Shown here one piece after another: positions 33,101-41,416 of a DNA stretch of 64,000 bases. This DNA is from Bacteroidota bacterium (GTDB lineage Bacteria; Bacteroidota; Bacteroidia; Bacteroidales; Lentimicrobiaceae), in assembly GCA_023417935.1 (NCBI GenBank), contig JAEZDY010000044.1, positions 55,976 through 119,975 on the forward strand, read 5' to 3'. The first letter of the stretch is position 1. Every line of letters starts with the position of its first letter. Under the pieces are notes generated by a model that made no database searches, had not been told where the DNA came from, and was given only the letters and a program-made list of their open reading frames with translations. The position numbers and the translations under genes were made by a program.

Positions 33101-34299
33101 GCTACCTGCTCACTGGCAGCGTGCATATAATTTATTCCGCGTGAAGGAGCTGTGAAATGTGTATTTTGAATGATCCATGAAGTTGAATTATTTCCAGGAA
33201 CTATTCCTACAATTACACGGTTATCATCATTAAAATTATTGCCCCCCGGATTTAACTGACCGATAGCAAAATAGCCATTATAAGAACCCGACCATCCCCA
33301 GTTGAAGTGGAACTTATTATCACTTAGCCTATAACCATCAAGAATCCATGCATGGCCACCACTAGCAGCGCTTGAACCTGCATAATAAACAGGACGTGAA
33401 GCGTCGAGTTCAGTCCTTAAAAGTGCGTACCAATCGTTCATTACAGGATAATCAGCTTTTGCTTCCAGGTGTGTAGAACCGGCATAGTTAAAATAATTAA
33501 CCATTGCAAATGGTACATCCTCACTATAGGCACCTGAACCTGCAGCACCGTATTGCATATTAACTGAAACACCGGCATGGTACATAAGTGTAGCAATTTG
33601 AGTATTTGCAGAGTTTATTGAATTAGGCATTGCTGCATAATTATATGTAGCGCCGGCAAAATTTGCCGACTGAACAGGGAAGCCTTCAGGTTTGTAAGAA
33701 TGATATCCCACTCCGGTAGCCGGCCATTGGTGATATTTCATAAGTACGGCCATAGTTGTGGCAACACAACCTGCCCATGTTCTTCCACATGCGCCACCGG
33801 TTACAGTAGGGCATAAAGCATTGTAATAGCAGCCCTGATCCCAGTTTGTTAACACAAGGGGAGAAACATCAAGAACTGAGCGCTCTGCCTGATTAGCAAT
33901 GAGTTGATCCCATGCAGGACGGGTTTCAGTGTTACTCATGCGTGCTGTTGTGATATCAGCTATTTCGCGACTGTAATTTTGCAGCCATGCTTCGGCAGCA
34001 GGGTTGTAAGTATCTCTGCTAAGATTACCTTCATAGGAATATCCCAGGATAGGAAGTGATGCATCATCAGCAGCAACAAGCACAAATCCGCCTGCTTTGA
34101 ATGTGAAAGTGTAAAAGGTAACAATACCGTTGTAAGTAGTTTCAAACATGTCAACCACAGAGTAATCGGTGACGTTTGAGGGAGCGTTAAGAGCATATTG
34201 GTTTACTGCAACCTGCTCAGCTACTTTCTTATCAACCGGCGCTGCCATTATGGCAACAGTTAGAAAAGAAAGTACCAGTGTAATGATTTGTTTCATCAT
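30106..34299 (-). CDS. Secreted C10 (streptopain-type) cysteine peptidase with BNR, cleaved-adhesin and T9SS domains
   Basis: A 1397-aa protein. Signal peptide, then a Spi-like prodomain (about 20-120). The C10 catalytic domain has the nucleophile Cys178 in AGCVATTMAVLMKYHQWP and His316 in SGGHAWILDGY, with NWGWSGSYNGYF after it. About 350-740 is a BNR/sialidase-like propeller (TSNGGTTW, STDGGLTW). Then come an Ig-like domain, an FN3-like module, two cleaved-adhesin-type jelly rolls (both with FDDFESYDNFSLAFSPW-like openings), and a C-terminal VYPNPA T9SS type A sorting domain. It is probably an exported surface protease. No inhibitor gene is adjacent. Confidence 0.9.
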   Translation of the reverse strand: MMKQIITLVLSFLTVAIMAAPVDKKVAEQVAVNQYALNAPSNVTDYSVVDMFETTYNGIVTFYTFTFKAGGFVLVAADDASLPILGYSYEGNLSRDTYNPAAEAWLQNYSREIADITTARMSNTETRPAWDQLIANQAERSVLDVSPLVLTNWDQGCYYNALCPTVTGGACGRTWAGCVATTMAVLMKYHQWPATGVGYHSYKPEGFPVQSANFAGATYNYAAMPNSINSANTQIATLMYHAGVSVNMQYGAAGSGAYSEDVPFAMVNYFNYAGSTHLEAKADYPVMNDWYALLRTELDASRPVYYAGSSAASGGHAWILDGYRLSDNKFHFNWGWSGSYNGYFAIGQLNPGGNNFNDDNRVIVGIVPGNNSTSWIIQNTHFTAPSRGINYMHAASEQVAWAAAYDGSGGAATINEFARTINGGETWTTGQVLGGTTYGIGNICALDGNTAYVAIYNGVGAQNNTCGVYKTSNGGTTWVQLPGALQGSASFANNVYFWNDQQGMCHGDVRDGYFEIYTTSNGGATWQRVPQASINGPAPASGEGGWTSVIETAGENTVMFGTNKGKVYISDDRGLTWRITNANITPATNGGINMIAFTDPLNGIVAQTVAPVAIRKTSNGGQTWETITPAGPFLTNNLSAIPGSNGTYVTTGAAAGATGVSYSTDGGLTWTMFAGTGEKQFLASDYFSNSVGYAGAFNTDQNNGGMYRMLGTLGAAPGPQIITDPGQITRTVAPGGSETVTLHIINNGDASLTWSITLDGNPAWLSTNPTNGTTAAGTTSEVSVVLNAASLAAGTFNSALVIANNSTSTPLVEVPVTLNVQTGLNPPTDLTAVVAGNNVTLNWNAPGGGSGEFFFDDFESYDNFSLAFSPWTNVDVDGGQTYVVDGYNWPNGGDPQSFIVFNSMATTPAMTENVAFSGEKTASCFNSVPPPFNDDWLISPKRLINAGDIASFMAMSYTDQYGLERFKVAVSTTTPTPSAFTTISTGAYVTAPASTYGEFTYDLSAYAGQEVYVAINCLSQDAFFLLVDDFFIGAPGKKPISGNVSPVYAALTKGTISNGTIQMPNVVRGGDRELLGYNVYRNGVKINSSVISATSYNDNGLAAGTYEYHVRAVYSEGESGNSNAAVAVILGGNNLVLNFEEYSDFSLNMSPWTTLDVDGNPTYGINNVTFPNSGQPMAYIVFNPLTTTPAVTGMEAHGGSRLGACFASVTPPNNDYLISPKVLLGNDAKINMWVKSYTDQYGLEEYKIVVSTTDLNPSSFVTVAGPIQAPADAWTNVEYDLSAFSGQEAYVGIQCVSNDRFIFMVDDIVITFSTGTNNLQFSDSFNVYPNPANDVLNITGKVEVINMSLVTSSGKVVYESNVNNTHFSANISDVPAGLYILRLTTAQGVATSKVSIK

Positions 34300-34346
34300 T
34301 GATTGGTTTGGTTTGTGATTAATGAATTGGTTGGGTATTTAGCAAA

Positions 34347-34379
34347 CAAATGTAGGAAAATATGTACAATAGAAAACAA
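34347..34379 (-). promoter_or_regulatory. Promoter for the C10 peptidase gene
   Basis: The minus strand has TACATTTG (34354-34347) with a TTG at 34379-34377 (22-nt spacer), about 48 nt before the ATG. Confidence 0.4.
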
Positions 34380-34468
34380 GTAAACAGAATATGTCCTTGT
34401 AGTTTAGCATTTACATTAAAAGCCCGATGTTTCTGTTAAGGTTCTTCAGATTTTTCTGTTAAGGTTCT

Positions 34469-35119
34469 TCAGATTAGAAGTGAACCTAGTTCAAAAGGCG
34501 AGTTAATAAAAAGATCAGGTGCTTCTTCAAGTAACTCGTTCTTTGAACCATAACCATAAAGCACTGCCGCAGATGACACTCCTGAGAGCTTAGCGCCCCG
34601 AATATCATGGTAACGGTCGCCAATCATCAAAACATCCGCAGAAGGCTTTATATTAAGCTTATGAAGGGTATAATTTATAAGTTCATGCTTTGTTGAACGC
34701 CTTCCATCAAGTTCACAACCAGATATTGTTTGAAAGCATTTACTGAACGGTGTTGACTCAATAATCAGCCGGGCATACGATTCAGCTTTTGAAGTAACCA
34801 GACTTATTATAAATCCCCGTTCAAAAAGTTGTTTCAATGCTTCGGGAATACCATCGTAGATTGTATATTCATACAAACCGGTCTTGCTGTAATACTCCCG
34901 GTATATTTTGGTAGCTGATTCAGCATCTGCAGAAGTAAGATTAAACAGATCGCGGAATGAGTCTCTTAATGGCGGACCGATAAAAGGATTCAGATCAGAT
35001 GGTCTGTTAACAGCCAGAATTCCCATTTTATCAAGGGTGTAATGCACTGCATTGAATATACCTCTCTTGGAGTCAATCAGAGTACCATCAAGATCAAAAA
35101 ACAAGTGTTTGTATTTCAT
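34469..35119 (-). CDS. HAD-family phosphatase, phosphoglycolate phosphatase-like
   Basis: Start chosen at ATG 35117-35119 (MKYKHLFFDLDGTL) rather than a TTG three codons upstream. The 216-aa protein has HAD motif I DLDGTLID, motif II (SLVTSK), the conserved Lys near KHELI, and motif III (LMIGDRYHDIRGAK). The alpha-helical cap (about 16-85) fits subfamily IA, as in Gph/PpaX-type enzymes. The substrate is not determined by sequence. It is transcribed toward the C10 gene but separated from it. Confidence 0.85.
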   Translation of the reverse strand: MKYKHLFFDLDGTLIDSKRGIFNAVHYTLDKMGILAVNRPSDLNPFIGPPLRDSFRDLFNLTSADAESATKIYREYYSKTGLYEYTIYDGIPEALKQLFERGFIISLVTSKAESYARLIIESTPFSKCFQTISGCELDGRRSTKHELINYTLHKLNIKPSADVLMIGDRYHDIRGAKLSGVSSAAVLYGYGSKNELLEEAPDLFINSPFELGSLLI

Positions 35120-35249
35120 TTGAATCAAAAATAAACTCCAAAATTAAAATAAAATTCCCTATGTAAGGACAGGTCGTCACCTGTCCATTTTACAATATAG
35201 CGAAAAACCCTACCTGTCCATTTTGCAACTAGCGAAAATTAGTAGCTTA

Positions 35250-35279
35250 TTGTTCACAGCAACAATTGTTGTATTTTTG
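35250..35279 (+). promoter_or_regulatory. Promoter for cca
   Basis: TTG at 35250-35252, a 19-nt spacer and TATTTTTG at 35272-35279; the leader would be about 75 nt. Confidence 0.6.
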
Positions 35280-35361
35280 CACACCTTAATTCTATTACAG
35301 ATTGGCGCATCCTGATTCTTTTTCAATTTACACAACTTAATTCGCTTACATCATACATCCA

Positions 35362-36777
35362 ATGAATTTGCTGAATAATTTAAATCATTCCATTTTTAAA
35401 ATAGTGTCAGAAGCGGCCAAAGCAACAAATTCTGAGGTCTATGTTATAGGTGGATATGTGCGAGACCTTATTCTTGGGAGGAATTCAAAGGATATAGATT
35501 TTGTAGTTTTGGGTAATGGCATTGAACTGGCAGAGAGTGTGGTAAAGCAAATTCACGAGGTTCATAAGGTAAGTGTGTTCAAGAATTTTGGCACTGCCAT
35601 GATTCATTATAAGGACATGCAGATAGAGTTTGTGGGTGCCAGGAAGGAATCATACCATTTTGACTCACGTAAACCTGTTGTTGAATCAGGTTCACTAACT
35701 GACGACCAGAACAGGCGTGATTTTACCATTAACGCAATGGCTATCAGCCTGAATCCAGACAGTTATGGAGAGTTACTCGATCCTTTTCAGGGAATGCAGG
35801 ATATAGAGAAGAAATTAATCAGGACCCCTCTTGATCCCGATATTACGTTTTCAGATGATCCCTTACGCATGATGAGGGCCATAAGATTTGCGGCACAGCT
35901 CAATTTTACCATTGTACCCGAAACTTTAAAGGCTATAGCAGCAAACCGTGAACGCATAAAGATTATTTCGGCAGAAAGAATAAGTGAGGAACTGAATAAG
36001 ATTATCATGACTGAAAAGCCATCAAACGGATTCAGGCTGTTAGATAAGACAGGATTGCTTGCCCTGATTTTCCCACAGCTTGTTGCGTTGAAAGGGATTG
36101 AAAGTGTGGAGGGTAAGGCCCATAAAGATAATTTTTACCATACTTTGGAAGTTCTTGACAGAATTTCAGTCAACACTAACAATCTATGGTTACGGTGGTC
36201 GGCTATATTACATGATATAGCCAAGCCGGCAACAAAAAAATTTAATACTGAAACCGGTTGGACATTCCATGGCCATGAAACAAAAGGCGCCAGGATGGTA
36301 GGGCAGGTATTCAGGCAGTTGAAGCTTCCCCTTAATGAGAAGATGAGGTATGTTCAGAAACTCGTTTCACTGCACCTCAGGCCTATTGCCTTAGCAGAAA
36401 ATGAAGTTACTGATTCAGCTTTGCGGCGTTTACTTTTTGAAGCAGGAGAGGACATTGAGGATTTGATGACTTTGTGTGAAGCTGATATTACTTCAAAAGA
36501 TCAGCAGAAAGTAAGACGTTATCTTGAAAACTTTAAAAGCGTTCGTGAAAAGTTAAAGGAAACTGAAGAGAAGGACAATTTACGAAACTGGCAACCCCCT
36601 ATAACCGGGGATGAGATAATGAAAGCATTTAACCTTAAACCCTGCAGAGAAGTTGGGTTGATCAAATCAGCTATACGGGAAGCTATTTTAGAAGGAAACC
36701 TGTTAAATGATCATGATGCCGCATATGAATTTATGCTGGAGGAAGGCAGAAAAATGGGACTAAGCCCACTTAGATGA
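35362..36777 (+). CDS. cca: CCA tRNA nucleotidyltransferase with HD domain
   Basis: A 471-aa class II nucleotidyltransferase that adds or repairs the 3' CCA of tRNA. The head has VIGGYVRDLILGR and DIDFVVLG (metal Asp pair), the RRDFTINAMA motif, and DDPLRMMRAIRFA. An HD domain (WSAILHDIAKPATK) lies near residue 280. A poly(A) polymerase is the alternative but the CCA motifs fit better. The tRNA gene in this window lacks an encoded CCA, consistent with a need for this enzyme. Confidence 0.9.
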   Translation: MNLLNNLNHSIFKIVSEAAKATNSEVYVIGGYVRDLILGRNSKDIDFVVLGNGIELAESVVKQIHEVHKVSVFKNFGTAMIHYKDMQIEFVGARKESYHFDSRKPVVESGSLTDDQNRRDFTINAMAISLNPDSYGELLDPFQGMQDIEKKLIRTPLDPDITFSDDPLRMMRAIRFAAQLNFTIVPETLKAIAANRERIKIISAERISEELNKIIMTEKPSNGFRLLDKTGLLALIFPQLVALKGIESVEGKAHKDNFYHTLEVLDRISVNTNNLWLRWSAILHDIAKPATKKFNTETGWTFHGHETKGARMVGQVFRQLKLPLNEKMRYVQKLVSLHLRPIALAENEVTDSALRRLLFEAGEDIEDLMTLCEADITSKDQQKVRRYLENFKSVREKLKETEEKDNLRNWQPPITGDEIMKAFNLKPCREVGLIKSAIREAILEGNLLNDHDAAYEFMLEEGRKMGLSPLR

Positions 36778-36881
36778 GTAAATAGTCAAGTTTACAGGTC
36801 AAATTGAACAATTTTTGGTTTTGTTTATTTTATAAAAACAGTTAATTTTACTCTCGGTATTGATTGCTAATATTTGACATT

Positions 36882-37481
36882 ATGCATGTGTACAGATTCA
36901 GACTTTTATCAGAGGAGCAGGATGATTTTCTGCGCGATTACGATATACTTGCTTCACAAACTTTCCTTGACTTTCATAACCTTGTAGTTGAAACTATTGA
37001 ACTAAAGGGTAATGAGCTTGCTTCTTTCTTTATATGCGACAGGAATTGGCGAAAAAAGAAGGAGATAACGCTTATTGACATGCAACCCCATGATGATGGT
37101 TCTCCTAATGAGGATGACGATGATGATGACAGGAAGCCTCGTACTGTGAAAATTCCTACAATGGAAATGGCAAAGGTTAAAATAAAGGACGTTATTGATG
37201 ATCCCCACCAACGATTGCTTTATGAATATGATTTCCTTAACCCTAAAACTTTTTACATAGAGTTAATGAAAATCATTGATGCTGACCCGAAAGCCAATTA
37301 TCCGCATTGCTCCAAGAGTGTTGGAAAGCTCTTACCTTCAGCTGTGTCAGCACTTCCTTTCATTGCTGAAGATGCCAGTGAGATTCCTTTGCCTGGTGAA
37401 TTTGACGAGATCACAGAAAATGATGATGATAATGATGATTTCACTGTTGATCCCAATGTAGAAATGGATAAGGAATGGTAA
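36882..37481 (+). CDS. pRiA4b ORF-3-like small protein overlapping miaA
   Basis: Start chosen at ATG 36882 (MHVYRFRLL), preferred over a codon six residues upstream. The 199-aa protein resembles the plasmid pRiA4b ORF-3 family: a strand-rich N-terminus, DFHNLVVETIELKGNELASF, an acidic linker (EDDDDDD), and LLYEYDFLNPKTFYIEL where the family has YEYDFGD. The last seven bases (ATGGTAA) overlap the miaA start, so translation is coupled. The function is unknown. Confidence 0.7.
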   Translation: MHVYRFRLLSEEQDDFLRDYDILASQTFLDFHNLVVETIELKGNELASFFICDRNWRKKKEITLIDMQPHDDGSPNEDDDDDDRKPRTVKIPTMEMAKVKIKDVIDDPHQRLLYEYDFLNPKTFYIELMKIIDADPKANYPHCSKSVGKLLPSAVSALPFIAEDASEIPLPGEFDEITENDDDNDDFTVDPNVEMDKEW

Positions 37482-38401
37482 GTGAAAGCTTACCCTTTGA
37501 TAATACCCTTGTACTTATTGTTGGTCCTACAGCAGTAGGTAAAACAGCAGTTTCCATTGATGTTGCAAAATATTTTAACACTGAAATCATTTCTGCTGAT
37601 TCGCGGCAATTTTATCGCGGATTAACTATTGGAACAGCAGCGCCTTCCGCAGAGCAACTAAACAAAGTAAAGCATCATTTCATAGCCCATCTTGACCCGG
37701 CTGATTCATTCAACGTTTCAGTGTTTGAAACTTCAGTAAATGCCCTGCTGGCTAAACTATTTGACAAACAAAACGTGGTAGTTATGACCGGCGGTTCGGG
37801 GTTATACATTAAAGCAGTTTGTGAAGGAATAGATGATTTTCCTGACATCGACAGTGAAATAAGGGAGCATTTAATTGAGCTTAATAAAAAGGAAGGATTA
37901 CCGGCACTAAGATCCTTGCTGATGAAATATGACCCGGTGTATTATGATAAGGTTGACCTGGCAAACCCCACACGTATAATCAGGGCACTTGAAGTTTCAA
38001 TGCAAACAGGAAAGCCCTATTCTTCACAATTAAAGAATAACATTGCTAACCGCGATTATAATATTCTCAAGATTGCATTGAATATACCGCGTAATGAACT
38101 GCATGACCGCATCAATCAAAGAGTAGATCAAATGATAGAAGACGGCCTGGTAGAGGAAGCCCGTTCTTTTTATGGGTTGCGCCATCTTAACTCCCTTAAT
38201 ACAGTGGGTTACCGGGAGCTGTTTGATTATTTCGACAATAAGTGCACACTAAACGAAGCCATTGAAAAAATAAAGACCAATACCAGAAGATACGCACGCA
38301 GGCAAATTACCTGGTTTCGGAAAGATACTAAAATGCAGTGGTTACCACCTTATTCCAGTACAATAATAAAATATCTCGAGACTACTCTTAACCGGAGTTA
38401 A
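37475..38401 (+). CDS. miaA: tRNA dimethylallyltransferase
   Basis: A 308-aa enzyme that isopentenylates A37 of UNN-reading tRNAs. Walker A GPTAVGKT is at 17-24, followed by EIISADSRQFYRGLTIGTAAPS and TGGSGLYIKAVCEG. RRYARRQITWFRKD near the C-terminus is diagnostic. The ATG overlaps the stop of the pRiA4b-like gene. Confidence 0.96.
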   Translation: MVSESLPFDNTLVLIVGPTAVGKTAVSIDVAKYFNTEIISADSRQFYRGLTIGTAAPSAEQLNKVKHHFIAHLDPADSFNVSVFETSVNALLAKLFDKQNVVVMTGGSGLYIKAVCEGIDDFPDIDSEIREHLIELNKKEGLPALRSLLMKYDPVYYDKVDLANPTRIIRALEVSMQTGKPYSSQLKNNIANRDYNILKIALNIPRNELHDRINQRVDQMIEDGLVEEARSFYGLRHLNSLNTVGYRELFDYFDNKCTLNEAIEKIKTNTRRYARRQITWFRKDTKMQWLPPYSSTIIKYLETTLNRS

Positions 38402-38428
38402 TTAACAACCGGGACTTGTTGATAAACC

Positions 38429-38468
38429 GTCGGGACTACTATTAACCGAAGTTAAAAATAGTCCCGAC
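38429..38468. terminator. Hairpin between miaA and the convergent S9 peptidase gene
   Basis: A 10-bp perfect stem (38429-38438 with 38459-38468) continues inward with TTAAC/GTTAA and a CGAA loop. The T-run is weak (ATTTTCC). It lies between convergent genes. Confidence 0.6.
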
Positions 38469-38547
38469 ATTTTCCAATGTAAAATGGTTTTATGCTCTAT
38501 GGTCTATGCTCTAAACCAACTCTTATCAATACTACAAAATAAACCAC

Positions 38548-40641
38548 TTACTTCAACCATTGATCAAGCCAACGGAAGAATTCTCTTTGCCACAAAATAG
38601 CATTCTGTGGTTTTGTAACAAAGTGGGTTTCATCGGGGAAAAAGAGGAATCTGCTTTCTATGTCCTGTAGTTGGGCTACGTTAAATGCCTGCATGCCTTC
38701 AGTATATGGAATCCGGAAGTCATATCCTCCATGAATTACAAGAATAGGAGTGTCCCAGTTACCTGCAAACAGGTGAGGTGAAAAGTCATAGCTTTTCGGG
38801 CGTGGTTTGTCCCAATACGCTCCTTTATAATCATAATTCACAAAAAACATCTCTTCTGTTGAAGCGTACATACTCTCAAAATTGAATATACCACAATGAG
38901 CAAGGAATGTTTTGAATCTCTTGTTATGATTACCGGCCAGCCAGTAAACTGAATAGCCTCCGTAGCTTGCACCTACTGCACCAAGTTTCTCTTTATCAAC
39001 CCATGGCTCTGCTGATACTGAGTCAATAGCTGTTAGATAGTCTTTCATATTTTGCCCGCCGTAATCACCGCTGATCTGATCATTCCATTCCTGACCGAAA
39101 GTTGGCAATCCACGCCTGTTTGGGGCTACTATTACATAATCATGAGCTGCCATCATCTGGAAGTTCCACCTGTAAGAGAAGAACTGGCTTACAGCACTTT
39201 GAGGACCGCCCTGACAATAAAGAAGCGCAGGATATTTCTTATTTGGGTCGAAGTTAGGAGGAAGTATTATCCATACAAGCATTTTCTTTCCATCAGTTGT
39301 GGTAATCCACCTTTTGGTTGTTTTTCCCAATTCAACATCTTTCAGTATCTGGCGATTAGTAAAAGTTAGTTGTTCCTCTGAACCATCAGCTTTTACTTTG
39401 AAAATTTCAGAAGGAAGATCCATACGCATTTTGGTAATGATCAGATCATTTCCTGATAAAGCAAATGCCTGTATGTCGTGATCGCCTTTAGTAATTTGAG
39501 TGATCTTGCCGGTAGGGATGTCAAGTTTGTATACCTGGTAGGTTGCTTCAATTCCACTTATGAAATAGAGTGTTTTACCGTCATCGCTAAAAGCAAAGTT
39601 ACCTGAACTTTGATCAAATTCTGCTGACAGGTCTTTAACAATATGTGATGTTAATTGCGCTGGCTTACCGGCAGTAGCTTTTGATTGCTCACTAACTTTC
39701 TTGTTGCTTTTAGAATTAGTTGTTGCAAACTCAAGCAGCATAATGCGATCTTTATCAGCTTCAAAACCAGGAGTCTTCATACTACGATAGGCCATTTTAG
39801 AGCCGTCAGCAGAAAATACAGGGTCCTGGTCATAACCTTCGTTCCCTTCTGTAAGGTTTTCAGTGGTGCCTGTTGCAAGATTGTACAGATAAATATCACT
39901 GTTGGTGCTCACTGCGTAATCTTTACCTTTTAACTTCTTGCAAACATAAGCAATCGAAGAACCATCAGGGCTCCACACGATTTGTTCCATGCCCCCGTTG
40001 GGCATCAGTGGACTATCAAAAGGCTCGCCGGCCATGATATCCTTTCCTTCACCTATTGCTCCTTCACTATAAGGAGCTATGAAGACGTGGCTATAACTAT
40101 AGTCGTGCCAATCGTTCCAGTGCCTGTACATCAGGTCATCATAGATCAAAGCATTTGCCAGAGGGAGATCCGGATATAAGTCATGAGCATCCTTTTCAAT
40201 CTTTACATCCTTAATGTATGCTATGTTTTTCAGGTCGGGTGAGTAGGTGAATCCGTTTATTCCACCCTCAATATTACTGATTTGCTTTTTATCTTCTCCA
40301 TTAACACCCATTTCCCATAGTTGCATAGAGCCTGACTCTGAAGATAAATAACCAATCTTCTTCCCATCGGGGCGCCAGATTGCATTATTTTCACTGGTTT
40401 TAGTTTCAGTTAGTTTGCGGGGTGATTCGGCATTTTCATCCAGTATGTAAAGGTCTCTGTTGCCCTTGTTGGCAGCAACATCGTACCATGTTACGCCGTA
40501 AAGAATTGTTTTGCCTGAGGGTGATAACTGCATATCACTAACCCTGCCTAGTTTCCATAGAGTTTCAGCACTGAAACGTTCTTGTCCCATAACCGAAATG
40601 CTGAGCATCAATGCACTGATAAATAATAATCTTCTTTTCAC
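38548..40641 (-). CDS. S9 family prolyl oligopeptidase-type serine peptidase
   Basis: A 697-aa protein with a GTG start and a signal peptide (RRLLFISALMLSISVMGQ). The N-terminal 400 residues form a WD40/TolB-like propeller (SPDLKNIAYIK, WRPDGKKIGYLS). The alpha/beta-hydrolase domain has GASYGGYS (Ser559), HGGYDFRIPY (Asp641) and DETHFV (His673), the Ser-Asp-His triad. It probably cleaves dipeptides or acyl-aminoacyl peptides in the periplasm; DPP IV and acylaminoacyl-peptidase cannot be told apart here. Confidence 0.9.
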   Translation of the reverse strand: MKRRLLFISALMLSISVMGQERFSAETLWKLGRVSDMQLSPSGKTILYGVTWYDVAANKGNRDLYILDENAESPRKLTETKTSENNAIWRPDGKKIGYLSSESGSMQLWEMGVNGEDKKQISNIEGGINGFTYSPDLKNIAYIKDVKIEKDAHDLYPDLPLANALIYDDLMYRHWNDWHDYSYSHVFIAPYSEGAIGEGKDIMAGEPFDSPLMPNGGMEQIVWSPDGSSIAYVCKKLKGKDYAVSTNSDIYLYNLATGTTENLTEGNEGYDQDPVFSADGSKMAYRSMKTPGFEADKDRIMLLEFATTNSKSNKKVSEQSKATAGKPAQLTSHIVKDLSAEFDQSSGNFAFSDDGKTLYFISGIEATYQVYKLDIPTGKITQITKGDHDIQAFALSGNDLIITKMRMDLPSEIFKVKADGSEEQLTFTNRQILKDVELGKTTKRWITTTDGKKMLVWIILPPNFDPNKKYPALLYCQGGPQSAVSQFFSYRWNFQMMAAHDYVIVAPNRRGLPTFGQEWNDQISGDYGGQNMKDYLTAIDSVSAEPWVDKEKLGAVGASYGGYSVYWLAGNHNKRFKTFLAHCGIFNFESMYASTEEMFFVNYDYKGAYWDKPRPKSYDFSPHLFAGNWDTPILVIHGGYDFRIPYTEGMQAFNVAQLQDIESRFLFFPDETHFVTKPQNAILWQREFFRWLDQWLK

Positions 40642-40895
40642 GATACCGGATATTTAAAGGTTTAAAAAATCATTATACAATACTTAAAAGGATAATTTGA
40701 GTCAGCTAAGTTATTAAAAATGAAGCTTTGATAGATAACTGTCAGCTTAAATTCAAATTGTCCTGTTACTGAGCAAATTGTCCTGTTTGGGGACGCTATT
40801 TCTAAATACATGATCTTTATATGTTTGATTATCAAAGCTTTTAGCAATGTGGCGAATTTGTTGTTAATGGAATACAGCATTTATATAAAGTAATT

Positions 40896-41357
40896 ATGAG
40901 GCAAAGCACAGAGGAAAGAAAGTCGTCAACATGTCATCAAATTGATGAATCGTTGTGTAACCGGTATCCTCTTGATATTTTGATTGCTGAGGATAATTTA
41001 GTTAATCAGAAGCTTGTAACATCAATTCTATCAAAGATGGGGTATAAGGTTCGGGCTGTAATGAACGGCCGTGAAGCTTATGAATTGGTTAAAACAGAGC
41101 ATTTTGATATTATATTGATGGACTTGCAAATGCCTGAGATGACAGGTATTGAAGCTACTGTAAAAATTAAACAAGACATTTCAGCTGACAGGCAACCGCT
41201 AATAATTGCGCTAACAGCTAATGCGATGATTGAGGACAAGGAAAACTGTCTTAATGCTGGAATGGTGGATTACATGTCGAAACCAATTAACCTTAATATA
41301 CTGCATAATGTACTTATTAAATGGGGCAATTATATAAGTAAACAAAGAATGCAGTAA
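40896..41357 (+). CDS. Stand-alone response regulator receiver domain
   Basis: A 153-aa protein: a 25-residue polar N-terminus, then one REC domain. The acidic pocket is Glu32/Asp33 in LIAEDN, the phosphoacceptor is Asp76 in LMDLQMP, with Thr107 and Lys129 (MSKP) completing the site. There is no output domain. It is the type found downstream of hybrid kinases, but no kinase is adjacent. A strong terminator follows. Confidence 0.9.
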   Translation: MRQSTEERKSSTCHQIDESLCNRYPLDILIAEDNLVNQKLVTSILSKMGYKVRAVMNGREAYELVKTEHFDIILMDLQMPEMTGIEATVKIKQDISADRQPLIIALTANAMIEDKENCLNAGMVDYMSKPINLNILHNVLIKWGNYISKQRMQ

Positions 41358-41389
41358 CAAAAAACCGGTCGCATCGACCGGTTTTTTGT
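41358..41389. terminator. Terminator after the response regulator
   Basis: A 12-bp stem (41360-41371 with 41375-41386) around a 3-nt loop, ending in GGTTTTTTG; the A-run on the other side suits the minus-strand GH31 gene too. Confidence 0.85.
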
Positions 41390-41416
41390 TGTGGAACTAT
41401 ATGCATGTTTAGACAT

